From positions 56,737,069-56,801,068 of the forward strand of contig OX578146.1 in assembly GCA_951213105.1 (NCBI GenBank): DNA of 64,000 nt. Reading direction: 5' to 3'. The notes under the pieces are model-generated. The model made no database searches. It had not been told where the DNA came from and saw only the letters and a list, made by a program, of their open reading frames with translations. Origin of the DNA: Amaurobius ferox (lineage: Eukaryota > Arthropoda > Arachnida > Araneae > Amaurobiidae). Positions 1 to 10,716 of this stretch are shown here, piece after piece. The first letter of the stretch is position 1, and each line of letters begins with the position of its first letter. The position numbers and the translations under genes were made by a program.

Positions 1-1251
1 GTCTGTTAGCACGATAACTGCCGTAAAAATGACTTAATCAAAATGAAATTTTAGTATGTTGTTGTTCAGACGGTCTGTAGGACCTATGGGAATATAAATG
101 AATATTATCACCCAATTAGTTTTGGACTGAACCCGGGTTGACAAAATGAAATACATTGAGCCCTATGGGACCTAATTTTTCATACATTTTTTAAGCGGAT
201 TTAAAATTCACAAATTGCTTCGAAAATTTTAGGTAATATTCAAATTGTTCCATAAAATATATAAAAAAAAATCAGCGAAATATATTCTGTAGTTTTTTAA
301 ATAAAAATTAAAATAAGAATTACACCTCTTGTATGAAACGATCACGTGACCATGATATGAAACGATCACATGACCCACTTCAAAATGATATATGGCATCC
401 ATCTTGTTTCAAAATCGTGATTTTTTAAAGTTCTTTTTAATTCACATTGAGTGTTGTATCCGTCCTAAAACTGCTATATTTTTCCTTGAATTCTGTGCAT
501 CTACATACTGAAACAACGCAATGACAATATATTTGAGTTTAAATGATTATCCAAATTTGATTATTTCTACAACGAAATCTATTTTCCACTTATGTAAAAT
601 GTAAACAGCAAAATATGTAGAATGAGTTGTATTAGAATTGCTGTATTTCTTTAACACAAAATAATTTAGTACATGGAGCCTGCATGGCTGATATGAATGA
701 AATATTAATTGATTTTATAAAGAGAAGGACTTTTTTTTTCGATGAAGTTTTAAGCATAGAGTTTAATTACTTTTAGCTCCATGGTCTTAATTTTTTAAAT
801 AAAATAAATTATTATAGTATTGTGATGAATGAAATGAATGGGAGAAAGTTATGAATGAAATCCTGTTTTTATAGAGAGATCCAGGCGTGTTATTTTTCTA
901 TGACGTCATTTGAATTAATTTCAGTTGTTTTCGATGAAGTTTACAAATATAATAAATTATAGTAGTATTATGATAGTTTTAAAAGTATTACCGTGGAATG
1001 TATCGCATTTTAGAGATATTTAAACCAGGCAATTTATATTTCAATGCCGTCGTTTGAATGAAGTTCATTTTTTTCAATGAAGGTTTAAGTATTCAAATAT
1101 AATAAATTAATGCAGTATTGTGAGAAGTTTCAAAATATTACCGAGGAATGTATTGCATTTTAGACTTGTTTAAATGAAATTGCATTGAAGTTGGAAAGTG
1201 TTTCATAATCAATGCTTTAAGCATGATTGATCTTTCTTGTTACAGATCAAC
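1..1251 (+). mobile_element. Family A repeat, copy 1 (Helentron-derivative-like)
   Basis: Copy of a 1.25-1.3 kb dispersed repeat, cut at its 5' end by the window edge. It starts inside the GTCT microsatellite, runs through the conserved block TTAGCACGATAACTGCCG and ends at TGATCTTTCTTGTT. The same sequence recurs, often at clearly high identity by eye, at 3241-4559 and 26758-28012 (minus) and 58698-60005 (plus). Near the 3' end lies the motif AGTTGGAAAGTGTT, the inverse of the motif that opens complete copies, followed by an imperfect hairpin (AATCAATGC/GCATGATT). No protein is encoded. The repeat status is certain; the class assignment is inferred from structure. Confidence 0.85.
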
Positions 1252-2004
1252 TTGTTACAGTTCGTCATTGCAATTTGCCTGAACGCACGCCTTTGTTGTC
1301 TAGCTACTGTTTGCTACTATGGCATGAAGTTAAAGAATACTATCTATCCTCCTTCACTATGGTTTTACAAATGATGAGCCCCTAACTGTAAATTAAATTA
1401 CAGAAACGGACTATAAGCACATATCTCGAACCAAATATTTCGTTTTGCATTTTATTAATTTTGCTCCTTTAATTAATATAGGCAGACGATTTTTATGTAG
1501 AATAAGTTTAGTCTAGTCAGTGATGCATAATGATGTAAAATAAATATTTAAAATATTTTCTGCAATAAAGATGATTTATTAAAATGTTGATAGGTGTATT
1601 AAGATGTATTATCTGTATTCATGTTGTTTTTCGAATTCTTTTTGCATTCAGTGATTGTGAATTATGAATGTGACGTAATTAATGATGTCTTAACTTCGTA
1701 AATCATTTTAACATTTGTGTGAAATTCTATTTATTATTAATATAAATCGGTTGCTTCTGTAATCTTTAAACTTTGCGAATGTATTTAAAAAATAATTCAC
1801 GAGTGTAAAAATAAAATTGTACTTCTGAAAATTGTGCAGCTTGTGCTTAAATATTGAATTTGGCGATCTAAATTTTCTAATGTTAAATAAAAATGATAAT
1901 TACTTTGCCAAAAATGAAAAATAATCAATTTATATGCACTTATAGCAAAACCGATAAAATATTACTTTATGAATAAATTTACCATAATAGTCTTTTTAAA
2001 CTAT
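1252..2004. other. AT-rich spacer, nothing recognised
   Basis: Unassigned AT-rich sequence between two family A copies. I see no reading frame, RNA gene or repeat match to the rest of the window. Confidence 0.5.
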
Positions 2005-3220
2005 AGCAAGAAAGATCAATCATGCATAAAGTATTGATTAAGAAACAGTTTCCAACTGAAATGCAATTTTATTTAAACATCTTTGAAATGTGATACATTC
2101 AGCACTGATATTTTTTATGATCACAGGACTATAGTGATTTATTATACTGAATACGTCCATTTATATTTGAAAACATAAATGGGTGCGGTAGCCCAGTGGT
2201 CAGCGCGCTAGAATTGCTCTCGTTAGGCCCGGGTTCGATTTCCTCTGCTGCTAAAACTGCCGCCGTACACGCGGAGTACAATCACGTTAAACATGTGGGT
2301 CCGTAAGTCCTTCCGAGAGGTTGGTGGTAGGGGAAGGAGGGTACGGTCCCTGTGGATGCCTCCCATACTGGATTCCGGTCTAAATTGGGTGGCTCTTCCC
2401 GACCGTCCAAACTGTTACCTTACACCTTTCTGGTAGGTCGGACGGTCTGGGTCTCAACAACAACTTGAAAACATAAAACTTCCCCAAAATAGCCAATATG
2501 AGTTGCACAAAATGTACTTTATTTCTTTTACAACTGACCTTAAAATTGCATGATTTGTTTACATTCTGCATACTTGGAATTGGGCTTCGTTGTAGAAATA
2601 ATCAAAGTTTATTGATCATTTTAAATAAAAAAAATTTAAATAGGTTGTCACACAATTTATATAGGTAATACGCAAAAATTATAGGTAATACGCAAATTTA
2701 CACAGGTAATACGCAAAAATAAATCGGTTTTAGGAGGGATGATACATTAAATACAAATTTAAATTATCTTTTAAAAATCATGATCATGACACAGCTGAAA
2801 AGAAATGTGTTTTATTTTGCAATAAGTCATTTAATCTCTTCATATATCATATTTGTAATTATTATTTCAATTTTCTTTTAAAAAACTACAGAACATATCT
2901 TGCTGAACATTTTTTTATACATTTTATATAATAATTTGATTATTTCCTAAAAGTTTTGAAGGAATTAAAGTATTTTAGCTTTGCTCAAAAAGTGTTTGAG
3001 AAATTAAGTCTAGTAGGGTTCAGTGTAATTAATATTTTCAATCTGGATAAAATCTGAAACTAATTGGGTGATATTTTTCATTTTCATTCCCATATCGCCC
3101 TCAGATCGTCTCAACAACATACGAAAATTTTATTTTGGCTGCATTTCATGTTGAAGTATTTTTTGCAAGCAGACTGACGGACAGAATGGCCAAAGTCATA
3201 TACACTTTACATACCATTAA
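2005..3220 (-). mobile_element. Family A repeat, old diverged copy split by a SINE
   Basis: Diverged minus-oriented family A copy lying between copies 1 and 2. It opens with AAGAAAGATCAATCATGC, is interrupted at 2180-2464 by a tRNA-type SINE, and resumes with family A landmarks: the GGGCTTCGTTGTAGAAATAA block near 2582, TAATTGGGTGATATTTTTCA near 3061 and the closing sequence near 3185. It is much more diverged than its neighbours and lacks the TGTC microsatellite, so it is the oldest layer here. Confidence 0.75.
2180..2464 (+). mobile_element. tRNA-type SINE, 13-bp target duplication
   Basis: A SINE of 285 bp. It begins with a tRNA-like box A region (GCGGTAGCCCAGTGGTCAG) and a B box (GGGTTCGATTTCC near 2230), followed by the family-specific body with CATGTGGGTCCGTAAGTCC, and ends in GGTCTCAACAACAAC. 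TTGAAAACATAAA stands on both sides (2167-2179 and 2465-2477), a perfect 13-bp target duplication, which fixes the borders. It lacks the 5S rRNA head of the copies at 6033 and 10136, so it is either the tRNA-only parent form or a copy truncated at the junction. Confidence 0.9.
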
Positions 3221-3240
3221 AGTCAAACAATTGCATATTA

Positions 3241-4559
3241 AACAAGAAAGATCAATCATGCTTAAAGCATTGATTATGAAACACTTTCCAACTTCAATGT
3301 AATTTTATTTAAACAAATCTAAAATGCAATACATTCCTCGGTAATATTTTGAAACTTATCACAATACTGCATTAATTTATTACATTTGAAAACTTAAACC
3401 TTCATCGTATAAAATGAACTTCATTCAAATGACGGCATTGAAATATAAATTGCCTGGTTTAAACATCTCTAAAATGTTATACATTCCTCGGTAATAGTTT
3501 TAGAATTATCATAATACTACGATAATTCATTATATTTGAAAATTTCATCGAAAACAACTGAAATTAATTCAAATGACGTCATAGAAAAAATAATACGCCT
3601 GGATCTCTCTATAAAAACAGGATTTCATTCATAACTTTCTCCCATTCATTTCATTCATCACAATACTATAATAATTTATTTTATTTAAACATTTTATTTA
3701 AGACCATGGAGCTACAACTAATTAAAGTCTATGCTTAAAACTTCATCGAAAAAAATCGTCCTTCTCTTTATAAAATCAATTAATATTTCATTCATATCAG
3801 CCATGCAGACTCCATGGACTAAATTATTTTGTGTTAAAAAATACAGGAATTCTAATACAACTCATTCTACATATTTTGCTGTTTACATTTTACATAGGTG
3901 AAAAATAGGCTTAGTTGTAGAAATAATCAAATTTAGATGAGCATTTAAACTCAAATATATTGTCATTGCGTTGTTTCAGTATGTAGATGCACAGAATTTA
4001 AGCAAAAATAAAGTAGTTTTAGGACGGATACAACACTCAATATGAATTAAAAAGAACTTAAAAAAATCACGATTTTGAAACAAGATGGATGCCATATATC
4101 ATTTTGAAGTGGGTCATGTGATCGTTTCATATCATGGTCACGTGATCGTTTCATATAAGAGGTGTAATTATTATTTTAATTTTTATTTAAAAAGCTACTG
4201 AATATATTTCGCTGAATTTTTTTTTATATATTTTGTGGAACAATTTGAATATTACCTAAAATTCGAAGCGATTTGTGAATTTTAAATCCGCTTAAAAAAT
4301 GTTTGAAAAATTAGGTCCCATAGGGCTCAATGTATTTCATTTTTTCAACCCGGGTTCAGTCCAAAACTAATTGGGTGATATTATTCATTTATATTCCCAT
4401 AGGTCCTACAGACCGTCTGAACAACATACTAAAATTTCATTTTGATTAAGTCATTTTTACGGCAGTTATCGTGCTAACGGATAGACAGACAGACAGACAG
4501 ACAGACAGAATGAACAAAGTCATAAATACTTTTCAACTTAGTTGTAAAGTGTTAAAAAC
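3241..4559 (-). mobile_element. Family A repeat, copy 2
   Basis: Complete minus-oriented copy, from AACAAGAAAGATCAATC to the closing hairpin ACTTTTCAAC-TTA-GTTGTAAAGT at 4528-4551, with an (ACAG)n run at 4483-4508. It is a near mirror image of copy 1, so 1-4559 looks like one giant inverted-repeat element. Single copies elsewhere in the window show that the two arms are independent insertions. Confidence 0.88.
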
Positions 4560-6019
4560 ACACAATTAAAGCTTCAATAAAAATAATAGTATGCAAAGTA
4601 GTATTCTTTGTGTAAATTCATTTAAGGAAAAATGTATCGTATTGCTAATCAATAGAATTAAATCCAATGAGTACAGATTTAGATAGAAGTTAGAACTTCT
4701 ATTGATGAAACGCTGAAAAATTCTATAACGCTTTGAGAGTTTTATCTAGGCGTCATAGTGTTATTAAATTAGCTGCTATTGTAAGATGATACAACAGAAA
4801 TGCGTAGTATTTAGTACATGTAATTTTATCATTTTTAAATTAAGGGTACCCTAAATATGAGTACAATTAACCAGTATTTTTTGCCTATTTTTCTTTTTTG
4901 CAATTTTTTTATTTTTTTATTTATTTTTTTATTTTTTCAATTTTTAAAAAAAATTGCAAAAAATTATAATTAACCTGTATTAAGTAAAAATTATAAGTAT
5001 CCAATATTAAGCCACCTGAATTATTGCCTGTAACGATATTGGCCTTTTCTTAATATGAAGTTTTAACTCTTAATAACATGCAGTTCTATTTCTTACTATG
5101 AAGTTTTATACAACAGATGATTTTTATTAAATATTTTTTAATCTAAATAATAAAGAAATACATGTAAATAAATTTTATCAGAATCATATTTTTGACTGTA
5201 TTATCTCGTATCAATTACGGCCTTTGGGTTATTTTCAGTTTCTTATGTCATTTATTCAATTTTGGAGAAATATCTTTTAAACGCCATATATTGTAGTACG
5301 GTTCCAATACAAGGTATACTCTTCCAGAAAATATAAATGGTATGGGTATATATATCTTCTAATCCTCGAGAATATAAGGAGCACGAATATATCTCTTAAT
5401 ATATTTTTCGAGCTTTCATTTTGTCATTTATTGTTCCAACTTCATAATTTTCTAGAAATGGGATCAGGATACATAGAGTGGTAACACGTCAAGATATTGA
5501 ATGATTTAATTAAATTAAAGACGAAATATTTGATTCTAAAACGTCATTCAATAGACATCTTATTAGACCTTTTTTTAAACTATTTGTATGCAAATAAGAT
5601 GTCTATTAAATAACTTTCTGCACTCTGTGTTTCCCCCCTTCTGCTGATTAGCTTTAACGATTTGTTCTGCCAGTGGTCTCAGTTTTGTGCGTGGAGCTTA
5701 TGTTAAGCTCCGTTGGACATATTCTTTTACATCGGAGTCTTGTTTCAGTCTTAAAGCGCACGTTTTACGAAGTAATAATTTTATGGGCAATAAATTACTG
5801 TCTACCCCATCATAAGAACTGGCCTCTCAAAACAGGTAATAAAACTGGTATCTGGGGGCTTTGTGCCAGCCTGTTGCTTTTTGTATCTGTAGACAAAATT
5901 ATGCTGTCCGTTCGTAAAGCCTAGATTTTTAATGGTTATATTTGGACTGTATCGCAGATAAGGAAAACGGTACTGTAATATCAACTTACCCTATAGTTCA
6001 GCAAATTGACTCACTTCTA
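4560..6019. other. Intergenic, low complexity
   Basis: AT-rich sequence with a T/A-run-rich segment at 4870-4975. Short open frames at 5673-5924 (plus) and 5802-5984 (minus) show no domain or coding signal. A 15-bp inverted repeat at 5550-5607 is listed separately. Confidence 0.5.
5550..5607. repeat. Perfect 15-bp inverted repeat
   Basis: AATAGACATCTTATT at 5550-5564 and its exact inverse AATAAGATGTCTATT at 5593-5607, separated by 28 bases. It could form a cruciform or be the ends of a very small decayed MITE. No function is assigned. Confidence 0.8.
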
Positions 6020-6032
6020 CCTAGCTTTCCGT

Positions 6033-6418
6033 TGTTGTTGAGACCCAGATCGTCCGATCTACCAGAAAGGTGTAAGGTAACTGTTTGGACGGCCGGGAAG
6101 TGCCACCCATATTAGACCGGAACCCAGTGGGGGAGGCATCCACAGGGACCGTACCCTCCTTCCCCTACCACCAACCTCTCGGAAGGATTTACGGATCCAC
6201 ATGTTTAACGCGATCGTACTCCGCATGAACACGGCGGCAGTTGTGGCAGCGTGCAAATCCCGCGCGCAAAACACCGGGCTACCGCGCTAGAAATGTGCCA
6301 AGAGCACGTGGTGTTCCCAGGTGGTCACCCACCCAAGTACTAACCGCGCCCGATGCTGCCTGACTTCGGTGATCTTACGAGAACCGGTGTTTTCACACGG
6401 TACGGCCGTTGACACCTG
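6033..6418 (-). mobile_element. Composite 5S rRNA + tRNA SINE, full length
   Basis: A 386-bp minus-oriented SINE. In its own direction it holds a 5S rRNA-like head (6413 down to 6297), a tRNA-like segment, the body shared with the copy at 2180, and the end GGTCTCAACAACAAC. CCTAGCTTTCCGT flanks it on both sides (6020-6032 and 6419-6431). The duplication encloses the 5S part as well, so the 5S-tRNA fusion was inserted as one unit and is not a chance neighbour. The open frames across it are shadows of the SINE. Confidence 0.92.
6297..6413 (-). pseudogene. 5S rRNA-like SINE head
   Basis: Clear 5S rRNA similarity on the minus strand: the start GTCAACGGCCGTACCGTG, then AACACCGGTTCTCGTAAGAT, the internal promoter region CACCGAAGTCAGGCAGCATC, GTTAGTACTTGGGTGGGTGA and the end GGAACACCACGTGCTCTTGG. 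The order and spacing match a normal 5S gene of about 120 bases. It lies inside the SINE, so it is a retrotransposed 5S-derived pol III promoter and not a chromosomal 5S gene. Confidence 0.9.
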
Positions 6419-6431
6419 CCTAGCTTTCCGT

Positions 6432-6840
6432 ATAGTTTTTTTGTAATTTTCTGATTCTAATATCATAAATTTTAATTGCTGCACTCAACAGAGGAAGAAA
6501 CGAACAAAACTTTCAGAATTTTTAATTTCTTTGCAACATAATAATGTTGCAAAAAGTAAAAAATAAATAAATAAATAAAGTGCATCAACTTGGACCAGTC
6601 AACCTAAATGACAAAATTAGTGGAATTTGTAAAATTAACAAGACTTCTCCAAATGTAGCACAGTTGTCCAAAATTTAATAACTTAGATAATCTACACGGT
6701 TAATAAAATTATATTCTATTGATAATCCCTGTTGCCTTTGGAAAATTGTTAATTTATTATTGTTAATTGTTAATCGTTATTTGTTGATAGTTAATTTCTT
6801 TGGTAATTCTTGTTGTTTCCATTTAATAGTCTTCATTAAA
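6432..6840. other. Intergenic spacer
   Basis: AT-rich, with a (AATA)n-like run near 6560. Nothing else recognised. Confidence 0.5.
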
Positions 6841-7144
6841 CTAGAAAATGTACCCGACGTTGCCCGGGATTTAAAATAAGCTGCTCAACGCAGCCATGTG
6901 TGTACCCAACTTAATAGAGATTAAAAAACTAGAATTTTTTATATTCTTATGTACGCAGAATCTGACAAATGTGCATATATTTTTTATTCCGATGATGACC
7001 GTATATACAAATTATCTTTTTGATCAAACGAAATGAAATTATTTCCTTAAAGAATATGGCCAGTATTCTGCAAATGAATTCACCGGAATTTTAAATTGAA
7101 TGTCAAGTTTCACCCGTGAGATCATCAGATAAATATGGTCATCT

Positions 7145-8040
7145 TTTTTGACATTGGGACTTTTCTTTTAATCCAAAACCTAAGCAGTTCCGGCAACAGT
7201 TAGAAGATGGGCCGGTGCGATGACTTCTTGGCGGGAGACTCAGTTTAAAATTTATTTTTCAATGGCATCATTAAGACTTACAAAATAAACAACTTAATCA
7301 AGCGTGAAAAATAGAAATATTTCATGCTTGATTAAGTTGAAAAATCCATTTTTTCAACTTAATTATTTTTAATATTGTCGAATAAAAAACATAAGGTTGT
7401 TATTCTATGGATTAAATTATCCTGTGGAATTACTTTTAAATACATAGGAATCAATAATATTTTAAATACATACAATTCTGAATAATATTTATGTTTTTCA
7501 TTCTGATAATGATCGTATATGCAAATTCTCTTTTCGATCAAATGAAATGAAATTCTTTCTTGAAGAAAAATGGCCAGTATTCCATAAATGAGACAATAAT
7601 TGGGACTTTTCTTTTAATCCAAAACCTAAGCAGTTCCGGCAACAGTTAGAAGATGGGCCGGTGCGATGACTTCATTCTTGGCGGGAGACTCAGTTTAAAA
7701 TTTATATTTCAATGGCATCATTAAGACTTACAAAATAAACAACTTAATCAAGCGTGAAAAATAGAAATATTTCATGCTTGATTAAGTTGAAAAATCCATT
7801 TTTCAACTTAATTATTTTTAATATTGTCGAATAAAAAACATAAGGTTGTTATTCTATGGATTAAATTATCCTGTGGATTTACTTTTAAATACATAGGAAT
7901 CAATAATATTTTAAATACATACAATTCTGAATAATATTTATGTTTTTCATTCTGATAATGATCGTATATGCAAATTCTCTTTTCGATCAAATGAAATGAA
8001 ATTCTTTCTTGAAGAAAAATGGCCAGTATTCCATAAATGA
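7145..8040 (+). repeat. Recent tandem duplication, about 449-bp unit, two copies
   Basis: Unit one (about 7145-7590) and unit two (about 7591-8040) are almost identical. Both run from GGGACTTTTCTTTTAATCCA through CAGTTCCGGCAACAG to GGCCAGTATTCCATAAATGA. A 4-base insertion (ATTC) and a few substitutions separate them. The paired 60-residue minus frames at 7359 and 7808 are a by-product. The near identity implies a recent duplication, or an assembly artefact that should be excluded with long reads. Confidence 0.92.
7291..7338. repeat. 19-bp-arm hairpin, repeated at 7741-7788
   Basis: AACTTAATCAAGCGTGAAA is followed after 10 bases by TTTCATGCTTGATTAAGTT, its inverse with one mismatch. The same hairpin recurs in the second duplication unit at 7741-7788. 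Confidence 0.85.
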
Positions 8041-8392
8041 ATTCACCGGAATTTTAAATAGATTGTCGAGTTTCACTATTGCGCCTATAATAGAATCAAA
8101 AATCAGCAAATACTACCAGAAAATAAATTTCGACAATATGCGTTACATTACAGATGGCGCCATCAGCTACCGTGCATGGAACATATGTTAAGAATTAGCT
8201 GTGAAAGGGAAGCTTCTTTGACTTAAAATAACCAAAAAATCAATGCGAATTTTTAAAAAATCTCACCGAAATGTATTGTCCTGCGTCCTGAAGTACATGG
8301 ATACCAAATTTCATGTCCGTTTGACGATTTGATTTTTCACTACTTAGGGCAGAGGCAGATATCTCATTTTATTATTATTATATACAGGGTGT

Positions 8393-9136
8393 CCAGTACT
8401 ATCGGTGCCCAATGGCTATTTCTTCAACCGTTAGTCACGGAGATACACTCCCAATTGCAAAAAATGTTTTAAATTCTAAAATCTATTATCTTAGAAACAG
8501 TTTAAATCAAAAAATGCATTTCTGAAAGAAATACGAAATATAAATTTTGATACAGTTCCCCTGTTCTACCAATTAGATTTAGAAAAATCATTCTCATACA
8601 ATTTTATAATAAAGAAAAAGAAAATTACCCTTTTACGACCAAAATTGACCAACTTATAGCGCTGTTTAAAGTTGGAGCACTTTTTGTGCTGAGAAATAGT
8701 CAATACGGTCCTTGATTGGTTGGTTGCCTTGAGAAATGGTCAATACGGTCCCTGATTGGTTGGTTGCCTGGAGAAATGGTCAATACGGTGCCTAATTGGT
8801 TGGCTGCCTAAAACTTGACATTTTTATGCGTGGAAAAGCGACTTAAGCCATAAAGTTTAATGCTTCATACTCGGTGAATTTTGGTCGTAAAAGGACGATT
8901 TTTTTTATTTTGCATGAAATTGTATGAGGATGAATTTCCTAAATATAATTGGTAGGACCGGGGGACCGTATAAACATTTATATTTCGTATTTCTTTCAGA
9001 AATATGTTTATTGATTTAAACTATTTCTAAGATCATGGATTTTAAAATTTAAAACATTTTTGCAATTGGAAGTATATCTCTGTGACTAACGGTTGAGGAA
9101 ATAGCCATTGGGCACCGATAGCACTGTCTACCCTAT
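8393..9136. mobile_element. Foldback DNA element with arms of about 270 bp
   Basis: The left arm 8393-8660 and right arm 8877-9136 are inverted copies of each other. Their outer ends read TACAGGGTGTCCAGTACTAT and, inverted, TATAGGGTAGACAGTGCTAT; both continue with CGGTGCCCAATGGCTATTTC. A central 210 bp holds a 40-bp triplication. A second copy at 29704 interrupts an LTR exactly after GATA, which suggests a TA target. It encodes no transposase, so it must be non-autonomous. The superfamily is uncertain; Tc1/mariner-like use of TA is a guess. Confidence 0.85.
8691..8810 (+). repeat. 40-bp triplication in the foldback core
   Basis: Three units start at 8691, 8731 and 8771, each beginning GAGAAATRGTCAATACGGT and ending TTGGTTGCCT or a close variant. 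Only part of one unit is visible in the relative at 29704-30531, so the expansion is copy-specific. Confidence 0.85.
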
Positions 9137-9359
9137 ATATATATATTTCATTGTTTGTGGGATAGATACATTCTGTTAGGGGGTATTGGGGAACGTAAAT
9201 TAATTGTGCAATGTTGCTGGATTATGTTGGGATGTTATAGTATGTATGTTTCGGTACAGAGTCAAATAAGAAATAGTAATATTGAATGGAAAGTGTGTAT
9301 GGTTCGCATGTCTTAGGGAATATTAGGAACAAAAATGTTGCAAGCGGGTGGATGGAAGG

Positions 9360-9495
9360 AAATCTTTGCAACTTTATCGATCGCATATGGGAGGAAATAT
9401 TTTGCAACTTTATGAATCGCAGATGACAGGAAATATTTTGCAACTTTATGGATAGCGGTTAGGATAATATTTTGAAACTTTATGGATCGAAGATG
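9360..9495 (+). repeat. 36-bp minisatellite, about four units
   Basis: Degenerate repeats of the form GCAACTTTATGGATCGCA followed by GGAGGAAATATTTT. Being divisible by three, they keep frames open on the minus strand (9222-9443 and 9313-9645). I do not regard those as genes. Confidence 0.75.
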
Positions 9496-10135
9496 GGAGG
9501 TTACCTTTTGTAACCTTACCCTGTAGTTTCGTAAGCACCTCCCTATAATATTATTAATTTTACTGTAAAGCGTTTGAAACCTGAAAGCAATATATTTTCT
9601 TAGCAGGAAAGCAACAGGAACTACAAGTCGGAGAAAATCATACAATAATAATAGTGGATTCCAGTATTATTTATCTCTACTTAAATTATTTTAACAAAAA
9701 CCTCTCACCGGTCACCACACAGAAAAGTAAAATGACAATTTAAAACAAATTAACTTTATGTTCTTTCAGACCGAAATTCGCCTTCAACCTTTTTTAATTA
9801 AATTTGCAAAAGTTGCACCTTTAAAAGCGCGCTGAGACGTCTGTTGTGATTAAATTACGGACTTCAATCAACAACGCAAGAGTTGGTTTAAATTAAATTC
9901 TTGAGAGGTTAAAAATTGTTTTAAACTTCTTTTTTCCAGCAGCAAAGTCGTGACATAAACAAACAAAAAAAAAATCTGTTATCCTTAAAATTACTTTTAA
10001 TGTTCGCTGCCAGCTTTTTAGATATTACTTAAATCTTTGATTTTATAAAGAAATTGTATGGGCAAAATATTGTGATGAAATTGAAAATTTAAGTTTGGGC
10101 GCTTTTTAAATATTTACACATTATCTTTATATTTA
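9496..10135. other. Intergenic spacer
   Basis: AT-rich, no repeat or gene recognised. Confidence 0.5.
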
Positions 10136-10253
10136 GCCAACGGCCCTACCGTGCTGAAAACACCGGTTCTCGTTAGATCACCGAAGTCAAGCAGCATCGG
10201 GCGCCGTTAGTACTTTGGTGGGTCATCACCTAGGAACACCGCGTGCTGTTGGC
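10136..10253 (+). pseudogene. 5S rRNA-like SINE head
   Basis: Starts GCCAACGGCCCTACCGTGCT, continues with ACCGGTTCTCGTTAGATCAC and the 5S internal control region (CCGAAGTCAAGCAGCATCGG), and ends GGAACACCGCGTGCTGTTGG. It is colinear with a 5S rRNA over its whole length. Changes in the box C region, such as GGGTCATCACCTAGG, and the direct fusion to the SINE body argue against a functional ribosomal gene. Confidence 0.9.
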
Positions 10254-10514
10254 ACATTTCGGGAGCGGTAGCCCCGTGGTTTGTGCGTTGGATTTGAGCG
10301 CAGTCACAACTGTCGCCGTGTTCATGCTGAGAACGATCACGTTAAACATGTGGGTCCGTAAGTCCTTCCGAGAGGTTGGTAGGGGAAGGAGGGTACGGTC
10401 CCTGTGGATGCCTCCCCCACTGAGTTCCGGTCTAAATTGGATGGCGCTTCCCGGTCGTCCAAACAGTTACCTTACACCTTTTTGGTAGGTCGGACTGTCT
10501 GGGTCTCAACAACA
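10136..10514 (+). mobile_element. Composite 5S rRNA + tRNA SINE, full length
   Basis: Plus-oriented copy of the composite SINE: 5S-like head (10136-10253), tRNA-like part with GGGAGCGGTAGCCCCGTGG (about 10260), body with CATGTGGGTCCGTAAGTCC, and the end GGGTCTCAACAACACC. I could not find a clean target duplication, so this copy is older or its flank was rebuilt. A truncated family A fragment begins just downstream. Confidence 0.9.
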
Positions 10515-10536
10515 CCAACACACATAATATGCAACA

Positions 10537-10716
10537 AGTTCATTTTTTTCGATCAAGTTTTATGTTTTCAAATATAATAAATTAATGTAGTATTGTGATA
10601 ATTTTAAAAATATTACCGAACAATGTTTCGCATGTTAAAGATGTTTAAATAAAATTGCATTGAAGTTGGAAAGTGTTTCATAATCAATGCTTTATGCATG
10701 ATTGATCTTTCTTGTT
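10537..10716 (+). mobile_element. Family A repeat, 3' fragment
   Basis: The last 180 bp of a plus-oriented family A copy, from CATTTTTTTCGATCAAG to GATCTTTCTTGTT. It includes the inverted terminal motif AGTTGGAAAGTGTT and the tail hairpin. Confidence 0.85.

Larger units (their letters stand above)
6841..8389 (+). mobile_element. Family C dispersed repeat
   Basis: Begins CTAGAAAATGTACCCGACGT with TGCCCGGG, and ends near ATCTCATTTTATTATTA. This opening (CTAG..., ACCCG, GTTGC-CGGG) and the inner phrase of the type ACCAAATTTCATGTCCGTTT resemble a dispersed repeat type common in arthropod genomes. Relatives here lie at 36651-38902 and 52030-52669. The element encodes nothing recognisable. Its class is not certain; a non-autonomous Helitron-like or MITE origin is likely. 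Confidence 0.6.

Noticed and set aside
1..4559. A single 4.5-kb transposon with 1.25-kb terminal inverted repeats
   Set aside because: The two arms are family A units that also occur singly at 26758 and 58698, and an older family A copy lies between them. Independent insertions explain the symmetry.
4870..4975. T/A-run-rich stretch as an origin or scaffold-attachment site
   Set aside because: Such low-complexity runs are expected by chance in this AT-rich sequence and nothing specific supports a function.
9313..9645. 110-residue minus-strand protein
   Set aside because: Its C-terminal half is a 36-bp minisatellite and the rest shows no domain or start context.
10136..10253. Genuine 5S rRNA gene
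   Set aside because: It is fused to a SINE body in three places, changes fall in the 3' control region, and one copy is bracketed with the SINE by a single target duplication.
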